Below, one piece after another: positions 17,887-25,491 of a stretch of DNA of 64,000 nucleotides. The translations under genes and the position numbers were made by a program. The notes below the pieces were generated by a model. That model saw nothing but the letters and a program-made list of their open reading frames with translations, was not told the DNA's origin and made no database searches. Source of the DNA: CAWATZ01 sp963784995 (GTDB taxonomy: Bacteria > Planctomycetota > Planctomycetia > Gemmatales > Gemmataceae); the NCBI GenBank assembly GCA_963784995.1, contig CAWATZ010000013.1:186001-250000 (forward strand). Direction: 5' to 3'. Numbering within the stretch: position 1 is the first letter of the stretch; every line of letters begins with the position of its first letter.

Positions 17887-20800
17887 GCCTGCCTCGTAGA
17901 GGGCCTCGACCTGCTGCTGGAAGTGGACCGGCGACGTCAGGTGAGACGACAGCAAGGCCAGGGCCTCGGCCGGCTGCTCGGGGTAAGGCCGGGCGGTGAC
18001 GTTGGAGTAAACGGGTATCTTCGGCTGGTTCAGCGGGACTTCCTTGAGGGCTGCCGCCAGTCGTTCCTGGGCCGGGGCCACCAGCGGCGAATGGAAGGCG
18101 CACGCCACCGTCAGACGCTGGCCGCGAATGCCCCTGTCCTTGAGCAGGGCCAGGGCGGCGGCGATGCCTTCCTCGGTGCCGGAAATCACTGTCTGGCCGG
18201 GCGAGTTGAGGTTGGCCAGGGTGACCTGGGTCAGGGCCGGATGAGCTGCCTTGCCGGCCTGCAGACAATCGGTCACGACCGCCGCGGACGCTTCCAGGGC
18301 CGCCATCGTTCCCGCGGTCTGCCCGGTGGCCTCGTGGATCACCGCACCCCGGCGATGCGACAGCCGGAGCAGGTCTTGTTCGCTCAGCACCCCCGCGGCG
18401 TGCAGCGCCACGTACTCGCCATAGCTGTGCCCCGCCAGGAAATCGGGCTTGAGTCCCAGCGTTCCGTGCAGCACCTGCCACAGGGCCAAACTGGCCGCGC
18501 CGACCGCCGGCTGGGCCACCTCGGTCCGGGTCAGTTCCTGCTTCTGGCGCTGTTCCTGCTCGGCCGTGAAAGCCGACGGCGGATAGAGGAACCGGCTCAG
18601 CGGATACTCCAGCCGGCCTTGCAGGGCCGCGTCGGCCCGGTCCAGCACCTCGCGGGCTTGCGGAAACGCCAGCGCGGTCTGGGCCAGCATGTTGACGTAT
18701 TGCGAACCCTGACCGGGGAACAGCACTGCGACCTTGCCCCGCACGCCTGCGTGCTCGGGCCTGGCCAGGGCTGGAGGGCCGGCCTCCGCTTGGGGGCTGG
18801 CCGGGTCTTCGGCAAACCAGACGCCGCGCGGATCGTGCCAGCTCTTCTCCGGCTTGTTCAGGGCCTTCAAGGCGCTGCCGATCTTTTCTTTCGCATCCTC
18901 CAGGGAGGTCGCCACCAGTGCCAGCGTGGGCAGGTTGCTCTCGGTCGGCAGGGCCTTGATCAGTGAGGCGGCCCACTCGGCCAGGTCCGGTTTCGCACCC
19001 TTGCCCAGGGCCTGCTGGGCCTGCTGCAACTCATCCATCAAGGCCTTCCGGCTCGAACGCCGCCAGACCAGCAGCTCGGCCGGCCAGACCGGCAGCGGGT
19101 TGTGCGGCGTCTTGAGGTGATCGCCGGTGTACTCCTCCAGCACCGCATGGAAGTTGGTGCCGCCAAAGCCAAAGGCGCTGACGCCAGCCCGGCGCGGCTC
19201 GCTTCCCTGGACCCAGGCGCGCGCCTCGGTGTTCAGATACAGCGGCCCCTTGTCCAGCCCGGCCCTGGCATTGGGCTTCTCGACCTGGGTGGGCGGCAGC
19301 ACCTTGTGATGCAGGGCCAGCACGGTCTTGATCAGCCCGGCGATGCCGGCGGCGCACTTGCTGTGACCGATCAGCGACTTGACCGAACCGACGGCGCACG
19401 AGGCCTCCCCTGCCCCGCTCTCGACAAAAATCTGCCGCAGGGCCTGGGCCTCGGTGCGATCACCGACCACCGTGCCGGTGCCGTGCGCTTCAACGAGGCC
19501 GATCTGTTTGGGCGAGATCCCGGCCGTGGCGTAAGCCCGCTGCAGGGCCCGCAGCTGGCCCTCGGCCCGGGGGGCGGTCAGGCCCTTGTCCTTGCCGTCG
19601 CTGGAAGCGCCCATGCCCTTGACGATCGCCCAGATCTTGTCGCCGTCGCGCTCGGCATCGGCCAGGCGCTTGAGCACCACGACGCCGATGCCCTCGCTCA
19701 GGACGATGCCGTCGGCCGCCTCGTCGAAGGGCCGGCAGCGGCCCCTGGCCGACAGGGCGTGCGTCTTACTGAAGGCCATGAAAGCGTAGGGCGTTTGCAC
19801 CGTGTCGGCGCCCATCACCAGGGACACGTTGCTCGTGCCCATCTCCAGCTCGCGGATGCCCAGCTGCAGCGCCGCCAGCGACGAGGCGCAGGCGGCGTCG
19901 ATGGCGTAGTTGGCCCCGCCGAGGTTGAAGCGATTGGCCACCCGGCCGGCGGCGACGTTGGCCAGGATGCCGGGGAAGCTGTCCTCGGTCCATTCCGGCA
20001 GATAGGCGTCGATCCGCTTGAGCATGGCGTCGGATTTCTCGGCCATGTTGGGCACCGAGTCGAGCAGCTGCAAGCACGATCGCAGGCCGTAGTTGACCGA
20101 CATCGGCCCGCCGCCGCCGCCGATGCCCAGGATGGCGGAGGTGTTTTCCCGATCGAAGGGCCGGTCGCTGTAGCCGGCGTGGGCCAGGGCCAGGCGGACC
20201 GCCTCCAGCAGCATCAGCTGCAGCGGCTCGATCGACACCAGGCTGTTGGGCGGCATGCCGAAGACCAGCGGATCGAACAGCACGTCCTCCAGGAAGCCGC
20301 CCCACTTGGAGTAGATCCGATCCTTGGCCCGCGGGTCAGGGTCGTAGTACAGCCGCCAGTCCCAGTGGCTGGGGGGGATCTCGGTAACTGCATCGACCTT
20401 GGCGAGGATGTTCTGCCAGTACCGGCGAAGGCTGCCGCCACGCGGATAGAAGCACGACAGGCCGATGACGGCGATGTCACAGGGCCTGGGCACGGCCGGA
20501 CTTGGCTGAGGGGAATTCATCGGTGCAAGATCCTTGATGATGGAATGCGTTCGGGACTCCACCAGCCGGGAACTGCCGGCACAAACGTCGGCGTGCAGCT
20601 CGGCCATGGAAACCAGGGAGCGTCGCAGACTGGCCAGCTGGCCAATCATGTACATGCCCCGGGCGAACTGGGCCTCTTCGGATACCGGAGCGAGCCGGGA
20701 GAGGCCATTGTCCTGGGCGACGCGGTCCAGACCCTTGGACGCGACGCGCAACCGACCCAGGTTCATCCATTCCAGGGCCTTGCGGACTTCCTCGATCGGC

Positions 20801-22647
20801 TTGCCTTCCTGCAGCAAGCGTTGTTTCTCGGCGTTGAAGACCTCGGCGTAGGGAGAGGGAATGACCCGGATGCTGTGGCCCGGCCCGCTCTCCAGCAGCA
20901 CCGTTTCCCGGCAGCGCAGCGCCTCCTGCTGGAAGCGCGGCACAATGGCGCCGGCCTCGACCACCTCGCGGGTATACAGGTAGGCGGTGCCCATCAGCAC
21001 GCCGACCTGGACCCCCTTCTGAGCGAGCCCGGCGGACAGGGCCGAGACCATCGCCGCCGAGCGGCTGTCGTGGATGCCGCCCGCGAAGACTACGCACAAC
21101 GGTTCCGGCTGCTTGCTGGACGCCACGTGTTCCAACAGCACCTCGATCATGCTTTCCCACAGGACAAAGCTGGTCCGCGGGCCGACGTGACCGCCGCACT
21201 CGCGTCCCTCGAAGATGAAACGGCGTGCTCCCTCCTTGAGGAACATTCGCAACAGTCCCGGTGAGGGGACGTGCAAGTAGGTGGCAATGCCGAGGGCTTC
21301 CAGTTCCCGGGCCTGATCGGGCCGGCCGCCGGCGATCAGGGCAAAGGGCGGTTTGTGCGAGCGGACCGCCTGCAGCTGTTCCTGGCGAATTTCCGGCGGC
21401 ACGAACCCCAGCAAGCCGACGCCCCAGCTTTGCGAGCCCAACAGCTGGCCCGTGTCGCGAAGCAGGGTCTCGGTCTCGGCCTGGCGCAGCAGCGCCAGGG
21501 CCAGGAAGGGCAATCCCCCCGCGCTGGCCACGGCCTGAGCAAACGCGGCCGTATCGCTGACCCGGGTCATCGGTCCCTGGAAGATCGGATAGCGCGTGCG
21601 GTGGGCCCGAGCAAAGTTGCCGTTCTCGGCCAGCGGGCGGGATTCATTGGCCAGCCGCAGATTCTCTCGTGCCTGTTCCTGGATTGCTTGCACGACCCGG
21701 CCGGTCGTCTCGTACTTTGCCACCAGCCCGGCCGCCAGGGCCACATCCTGTCCGACCAGCCAGACCTCCTGACGCACTACCTTCTCCTGGATCGCTTGCC
21801 GCCAGCGCTGCAAGGAGCCGGAAGCGTAGGCGACGGAACTTCCATCGCCTACGCTTCCGGCTCCTTGCAGCAAGGTTTCTTCGAGTTTGCGCAGCTCTTC
21901 GAGCCCGGCCGTGGCCGGTTTGCCGAAAACCCGATAGGCCTCGCCGAGCCGTTCGCCGATCAGGACGGTTTCGCTGCCGTCACAGCCGGCCAGGCGCTGC
22001 CGCAGCCCCGCGGGCAGGGGCGATTCTCGGGTCAGGAGCAGCTGCGCATCGAGGACCACGCCGGCGGCGCCTGCCAGCAGGCAGGCCGCTGCGGTGTGGG
22101 GACCGATGCCGCCCTGGACGAAGACTGGCCACGGCGACAAGTGCTGCTCCTCGCTCCAGTCCAGCCAGCGCTGCAGCAGGATAAAGCTGGTCTCGTCGCC
22201 GACCCGGCCACCCGATTCCTGTCCCTTGAGGATCAGCCCATCGGCCCCGGCCAGGTAGCCAGCCCGGGCCTCCTCCAGGCTCACCGCCTCAATCAGCACC
22301 TCAAGTCCTTGCCCATGCAACGCTTGCACCCAGGAACGCCAGTCCGGCGCTTCTCCTCCTGCCAGCACCACCCAGCGAAGCCGACTTTCTGACCCGGCAG
22401 CTGACGCAGCCGGTTCGTCGACCAGGCTGGACAGGACAGTCCCCGCCCCCCGGCCCAGCTTCACGCCAAACGGACCCCGGGTGTACCGCTGCACCTGCCC
22501 AACGATTTCCCGGAGCCGATCGGGCTGGGGAAAGAATTCCAGGTCCACCACTCCCAGCGCACCCGCACGGCAGGCAGCAATGGCCAGGGACGGAGCCAGC
22601 TCGCCCGGCGGCGTCAGCACCAGGATTGGAAAAGGCGTCTCGGTCAT
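17848..22647 (-). CDS. Megasynthase N-terminal half: two NMO/enoylreductase-like domains - KS - AT
   Basis: Start taken at ATG 22647 (MTETPFPILVLTPPGE), because the 29 upstream codons begin with TTG and lack family-like sequence. Residues ~1-330 and ~340-680 are two nitronate-monooxygenase/PfaD-type TIM-barrel domains (VDLEFFPQPDRL; YPIFQGPMTRVSD; ECGGHVGPRTS). A ketosynthase follows at ~720-1190: active-site DAACASSLAAL, histidines in VEAHGTGT and GHSKCAAG. The AT runs from ~1300 (LFPGQGSQYVNML, GHSYGEYVALHAAG) and is cut at EALYEAGA by a frameshift at 17882-17889, giving a premature stop at 17848. ER, KS and AT on one chain recall PfaD plus PfaA fused, pointing to an iterative polyketide/fatty-acid-like lipid synthase. 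Confidence 0.88.
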   Translation of the reverse strand: MTETPFPILVLTPPGELAPSLAIAACRAGALGVVDLEFFPQPDRLREIVGQVQRYTRGPFGVKLGRGAGTVLSSLVDEPAASAAGSESRLRWVVLAGGEAPDWRSWVQALHGQGLEVLIEAVSLEEARAGYLAGADGLILKGQESGGRVGDETSFILLQRWLDWSEEQHLSPWPVFVQGGIGPHTAAACLLAGAAGVVLDAQLLLTRESPLPAGLRQRLAGCDGSETVLIGERLGEAYRVFGKPATAGLEELRKLEETLLQGAGSVGDGSSVAYASGSLQRWRQAIQEKVVRQEVWLVGQDVALAAGLVAKYETTGRVVQAIQEQARENLRLANESRPLAENGNFARAHRTRYPIFQGPMTRVSDTAAFAQAVASAGGLPFLALALLRQAETETLLRDTGQLLGSQSWGVGLLGFVPPEIRQEQLQAVRSHKPPFALIAGGRPDQARELEALGIATYLHVPSPGLLRMFLKEGARRFIFEGRECGGHVGPRTSFVLWESMIEVLLEHVASSKQPEPLCVVFAGGIHDSRSAAMVSALSAGLAQKGVQVGVLMGTAYLYTREVVEAGAIVPRFQQEALRCRETVLLESGPGHSIRVIPSPYAEVFNAEKQRLLQEGKPIEEVRKALEWMNLGRLRVASKGLDRVAQDNGLSRLAPVSEEAQFARGMYMIGQLASLRRSLVSMAELHADVCAGSSRLVESRTHSIIKDLAPMNSPQPSPAVPRPCDIAVIGLSCFYPRGGSLRRYWQNILAKVDAVTEIPPSHWDWRLYYDPDPRAKDRIYSKWGGFLEDVLFDPLVFGMPPNSLVSIEPLQLMLLEAVRLALAHAGYSDRPFDRENTSAILGIGGGGGPMSVNYGLRSCLQLLDSVPNMAEKSDAMLKRIDAYLPEWTEDSFPGILANVAAGRVANRFNLGGANYAIDAACASSLAALQLGIRELEMGTSNVSLVMGADTVQTPYAFMAFSKTHALSARGRCRPFDEAADGIVLSEGIGVVVLKRLADAERDGDKIWAIVKGMGASSDGKDKGLTAPRAEGQLRALQRAYATAGISPKQIGLVEAHGTGTVVGDRTEAQALRQIFVESGAGEASCAVGSVKSLIGHSKCAAGIAGLIKTVLALHHKVLPPTQVEKPNARAGLDKGPLYLNTEARAWVQGSEPRRAGVSAFGFGGTNFHAVLEEYTGDHLKTPHNPLPVWPAELLVWRRSSRKALMDELQQAQQALGKGAKPDLAEWAASLIKALPTESNLPTLALVATSLEDAKEKIGSALKALNKPEKSWHDPRGVWFAEDPASPQAEAGPPALARPEHAGVRGKVAVLFPGQGSQYVNMLAQTALAFPQAREVLDRADAALQGRLEYPLSRFLYPPSAFTAEQEQRQKQELTRTEVAQPAVGAASLALWQVLHGTLGLKPDFLAGHSYGEYVALHAAGVLSEQDLLRLSHRRGAVIHEATGQTAGTMAALEASAAVVTDCLQAGKAAHPALTQVTLANLNSPGQTVISGTEEGIAAALALLKDRGIRGQRLTVACAFHSPLVAPAQERLAAALKEVPLNQPKIPVYSNVTARPYPEQPAEALALLSSHLTSPVHFQQQVEALYEAGAGSLSRSVPRAC
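18741..18797. repeat. Diverged in-frame copy of the 42 bp repeat
   Basis: Shares GCACGCCTGCGTGC and GGCCGGCCT..GCTTGGGG with 15991-16040. It encodes SPQAEAGPPALARPEHAGVR just before the AT core (KVAVLFPGQGSQ), closely paralleling the peptide PQAQAGLPAGAHAGVQ. Confidence 0.65.
21807..21871. repeat. 27 bp-arm inverted repeat in frame in the enoylreductase-like region
   Basis: Perfect arms 21807-21833 and 21845-21871, loop 11 bases. Translated on the minus strand it adds QGAGSVGDGSSVAYASGSLQ between the two NMO-like domains and keeps the frame open. Confidence 0.9.
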
Positions 22648-23060
22648 GTTCCGCCCCAGCAACCGTCCCAGGACAGCATTTGTCCAGGTATTGGCTCCTT
22701 CGCAACTCTCACACAGCTCAATTCTAATTGCCAACGGAGCAAAACTAATCTCTTTCTCCGCTTCTTTTTATTAATGCTACGCATCCTGCCTGCAAATTCG
22801 ATCCTCTCCACCCATCCCATTCTATTTAACCCTCCCGTCCACCGGAATCGGAAGTTTCAACAAATGTTCCGAAGTGATCCCGCAAGGCAGCACGTATCGA
22901 GGAACTGCGAAAAACAGACCAAGCATGGCCCCTCCGCTCACCTTTTTTTCCGCTGCAACCGATACAACCGGAAAGAGAGGTCGTGGGACGGCTCTCCTGA
23001 GCCGTCATTCAACCGACGGCTCAGGAGAGCCGTCCCACACTCGCCTGGGAGTGAGCCGTG
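22648..23060. other. Divergent promoter region of the PKS operon and the SppA-like gene
   Basis: About 410 bp. The part nearest the PKS gene (22735-22880) is markedly AT-richer than its surroundings, as expected for a promoter, though I cannot fix a -35/-10 pair. A REP hairpin occupies 22983-23038. No gene recognised. Confidence 0.55.
22983..23038. repeat. REP-type hairpin upstream of the SppA-like gene
   Basis: Perfect 24 bp arms 22983-23006 and 23015-23038 with an 8-base loop. It ends 22 bp before the start codon, so it would lie in the 5' leader and could fold next to the ribosome-binding site. Confidence 0.85.
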
Positions 23061-24125
23061 ATGCGCAATCCGCTGCCCGGCTGGCTCTGCCTGGTGCTGC
23101 TGGCCGGTTGCCACAAGCCCTTGCTGATCCAGACGCAAAACAAGATCACGGTCGAGGGTCCGGTCGATACGACCACCCGGCTAACGACCGATCCCTCGCC
23201 GGTCCCCGATTCGGGCCCGGTGCAGCCGATGCTGGTCGAGGGGTCGTCCTGCCAGGCGGGACACGGACGGATCGCTCTGATCGACGTGGATGGGATGCTG
23301 CTGAACAGCGACATGACCGGTCCCTATTCGATGGGCGAGAACCCGGTCAATCTGTTCCGGGAGCGTTTGGCCGCAGCTGCTAGCGACAAGGAAGTCTCGG
23401 CGGTGGTGCTGCGCATCAACAGCCCGGGCGGAGCGGTGAATGCGTCCGACCTGATGCACCACGAACTGCTGGACTTCAAGGCGCGGACGCACAAGCCGGT
23501 GGTTGCCTACCTGATGGGCATGGGCGCCGGCGGCGCCTACTTGCTGGCCTCAGCGGCGGATGCCATCGTGGCCGACCCGACCACGATCACCGGCGGCGTC
23601 GGCATCATCATCAACCTCTACAACCTCAAGGAATTGATGGGCCAGTTCAACATCCTGCCGCAGCCGATCAAGGCCGGACCCCACATTGACATGGGTTCGT
23701 CGGCCCGCAACCTCACCGAGGAAGACCGGAAGCTCCTGCAAGCGATGGCCGACGAGTTCCACCAGTACCTGCAGCAGCAGGTCCTCAAAGGCCGGCCCAG
23801 CATCGATCTGGACAACGGCACCACCTTCGACGGCCGGGTGTTCACCGGCGTGCAGGCGCTGGGCCGTGGTCTGATCGACCGGATCGGCTTTGCCGAGGCC
23901 GCGCTGGCCGTGGCCCGGCAGCTGGGCCAGTGCCCCGAGGCCGGCGTGGTCATGTACCACCGCCGCAACGACCCTGCCCGGACGGTCTACGCCCAGACAC
24001 CCAACCTGCCGCTGCAAGGGGCCGGCACCCTGCCCAACGTGCCAGGCCTGGAGCGCAGCCGGCTGCCGCTGTTCCTGGCGATGTGGCAGCCGGACCTGAC
24101 CAGCGAGCGGCTGGGGGGAAGATGA
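23061..24125 (+). CDS. SppA/S49-like lipoprotein, catalytic residues missing
   Basis: A 354-residue protein; ATG 23061 has GGGAG nine bases upstream. The lipobox LLAGC (Cys ~17) predicts a lipoprotein. The crotonase-like S49 fold is clear: RIALIDVDGMLL, VVLRINSPGGAVNASD, then a TITGGVGIIINLYNLKELM segment and GRVFTGVQALGRGLIDRIG. In active SppA the nucleophile lies in (A)SGG(Y) and the general base Lys in G..KD.GS. Here the first reads GAGGAY (Gly ~157 for Ser) and the second GPHIDMGS (Ile ~209 for Lys). It is therefore probably a non-peptidase relative, perhaps a scaffold or regulator. It is divergent from the PKS operon; a functional link is unproven. Confidence 0.85.
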   Translation: MRNPLPGWLCLVLLAGCHKPLLIQTQNKITVEGPVDTTTRLTTDPSPVPDSGPVQPMLVEGSSCQAGHGRIALIDVDGMLLNSDMTGPYSMGENPVNLFRERLAAAASDKEVSAVVLRINSPGGAVNASDLMHHELLDFKARTHKPVVAYLMGMGAGGAYLLASAADAIVADPTTITGGVGIIINLYNLKELMGQFNILPQPIKAGPHIDMGSSARNLTEEDRKLLQAMADEFHQYLQQQVLKGRPSIDLDNGTTFDGRVFTGVQALGRGLIDRIGFAEAALAVARQLGQCPEAGVVMYHRRNDPARTVYAQTPNLPLQGAGTLPNVPGLERSRLPLFLAMWQPDLTSERLGGR

Positions 24126-24224
24126 GCGGTCAGGAGGGTCGCGGTTGCCCGCTCGAAGCCCGATCCCACCAGGCAGAGGTTGTGGCGCTCATTCGTACCT
24201 GGGCACGAACTAGGTCCTCTTCCC

Positions 24225-24252
24225 GAATTACGAATTACGAATTACGAATTAC
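24225..24252. repeat. Tandem heptamer GAATTAC x4
   Basis: Four exact copies of GAATTAC (24225, 24232, 24239, 24246). They overlap the stop and last codons of the minus-strand xdhC-like gene (...LVRNS-stop), so copy-number change would alter that gene's end. Confidence 0.85.
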
Positions 24253-25315
24253 GAACCAGGTCGCCGATGGTCCGGCTCCTCGGCTCGACGATGCGCTGAT
24301 TCAAGTTGCGGCAGGCGATCAGTTCCGCCACAATGCTGACCGCGATCTCCGGCACCGTTTGCGAACCGATGGCAAAGCCCAGCGGCGCATGCACCCGTCC
24401 CAGCACCTCTTCCGGTAGTCCTCGATGCAGCAGATCATCGTGGATCAGCCGGATCTTGCGCTTGCTGCCGATCATGCCGACGTAGCCGGCCGCAGTCGGC
24501 GCCAGGTGATACAGCGCTTCCTCGTCGTGACTGTGCCCGCGGGTGACGATGATGCAGTAGAACGTCTCGTTGAGCTTCGGGGCCAGTTCCTTCAGGGTGA
24601 GCCCGATGTCGCCGACCAGGACGTTCCGGGCCATCGGGAACCGCTCCCGGCTGGCATAGCGTTCGCGGTCGTCCAGCACCCAGACGTCAAAGTCCACGTC
24701 GGCCGCCAGCCGGGCCACGGCCCGACCAACGTGGCCGCCGCCGACGATCAGCAGCGTGATCCGCGGCAGGATCGGCAGATAGGCGATCCCCTGCCGCAGC
24801 AGTGGTCCCGGACGCAGCTCCAGCGGTCGCACTCCTTCCAGCAGGGCCGAGGAGGGTGCTTGCTCGGCCAGCTGGCCCACCAGCGAGCCACGCGCATCGA
24901 ACAGGTAGCGTTCCCCAACGTGGACCGCCTCGGTGCAACCTTTGCCCTGCTCGATCAGGTCCTGGTACTGCCGGTAGTATGCCAGGAGCCCGGCCCGGTC
25001 GCGGGTCAGCGGATCGGCGAGGATGTTCATCCGGCCGCCGCAGATCAGGCCGTCATCCCAGCCGTAATCGTCGTCCAGGCAGAACGACAGCACCTCCGCC
25101 TGTCCGCCGTGGGCCAGGCACGTCAGGGCCCGGCGCTTGACCTCGGCCTCGACACAGCCGCCGCCCAGGGTGCCGTGCTGGCTGCCGTCGGCGAACACCA
25201 GCATGACCGCCCCCGCCTTCTGCGGCGTCGAGCCGCGCGTCTCGACCACGGCACAGTAAACGCACGGCCGGCCTTGCTCGAGGGCTGTCGTCAGCTCGGT
25301 CAGGATTTCTCGCAT
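24242..25315 (-). CDS. xdhC: XdhC/CoxI family protein (molybdenum-cofactor insertion/sulfuration)
   Basis: A 357-residue protein with the N-terminal XdhC/CoxI domain (VYCAVVETRGSTPQKAGAVM; GTLGGGCVEAEV at ~48-59; CGGRMNILADP at ~92-102). A C-terminal Rossmann domain follows (LLIVGGGHVGRAVARLAADVDF at ~188-209, then VLVGD, IIVTRGHSHDEEAL, YVGMIGSKRK). The family binds molybdopterin cofactor and helps sulfurate or insert it into xanthine-dehydrogenase-type enzymes. No molybdenum enzyme is in the window, so its client is elsewhere. The final codons run into the GAATTAC tandem repeat, suggesting the original terminus was altered. Confidence 0.9.
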   Translation of the reverse strand: MREILTELTTALEQGRPCVYCAVVETRGSTPQKAGAVMLVFADGSQHGTLGGGCVEAEVKRRALTCLAHGGQAEVLSFCLDDDYGWDDGLICGGRMNILADPLTRDRAGLLAYYRQYQDLIEQGKGCTEAVHVGERYLFDARGSLVGQLAEQAPSSALLEGVRPLELRPGPLLRQGIAYLPILPRITLLIVGGGHVGRAVARLAADVDFDVWVLDDRERYASRERFPMARNVLVGDIGLTLKELAPKLNETFYCIIVTRGHSHDEEALYHLAPTAAGYVGMIGSKRKIRLIHDDLLHRGLPEEVLGRVHAPLGFAIGSQTVPEIAVSIVAELIACRNLNQRIVEPRSRTIGDLVRNS

Positions 25316-25339
25316 GGTGCTGCTCGGCGGTTAGACCTC

Positions 25340-25491
25340 CCCTCTCCCCGCTGGGGAGAGGGGTTGGGGGTGAGGGGTTGCTTTTGATTTATCGTTTCGC
25401 GCTGGCCCGGGTGAGCGCGAAACGATAAATCAAAGCGCCCTTCCCCTCCCCCCCAACCCCTCTCCCCAGCGGGGAGAGGGGAGAAAACTAC
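25340..25491. repeat. Nested long inverted repeat between xdhC and amine oxidase genes
   Basis: Inner perfect 21 bp arms are 25383-25403 and 25414-25434. The outer arms are C/G-rich palindromic blocks, roughly 25340-25371 and 25451-25491, with the core CCTCTCCCCGCTGGGGAGAG. The whole could fold as one long cruciform. It reaches the stop codon of the amine oxidase gene. Confidence 0.85.

Noticed and set aside
15140..21264. Plus-strand open frames of ~919 and ~720 codons opposite the PKS genes
   Set aside because: They are shadows of conserved KS, AT, ACP and KR domains on the minus strand and show no recognisable family.
24230..24252. GAATTAC repeat considered as an origin/iteron array
   Set aside because: Only four copies, no replication gene or DnaA boxes nearby, and it lies within the end of a coding gene.
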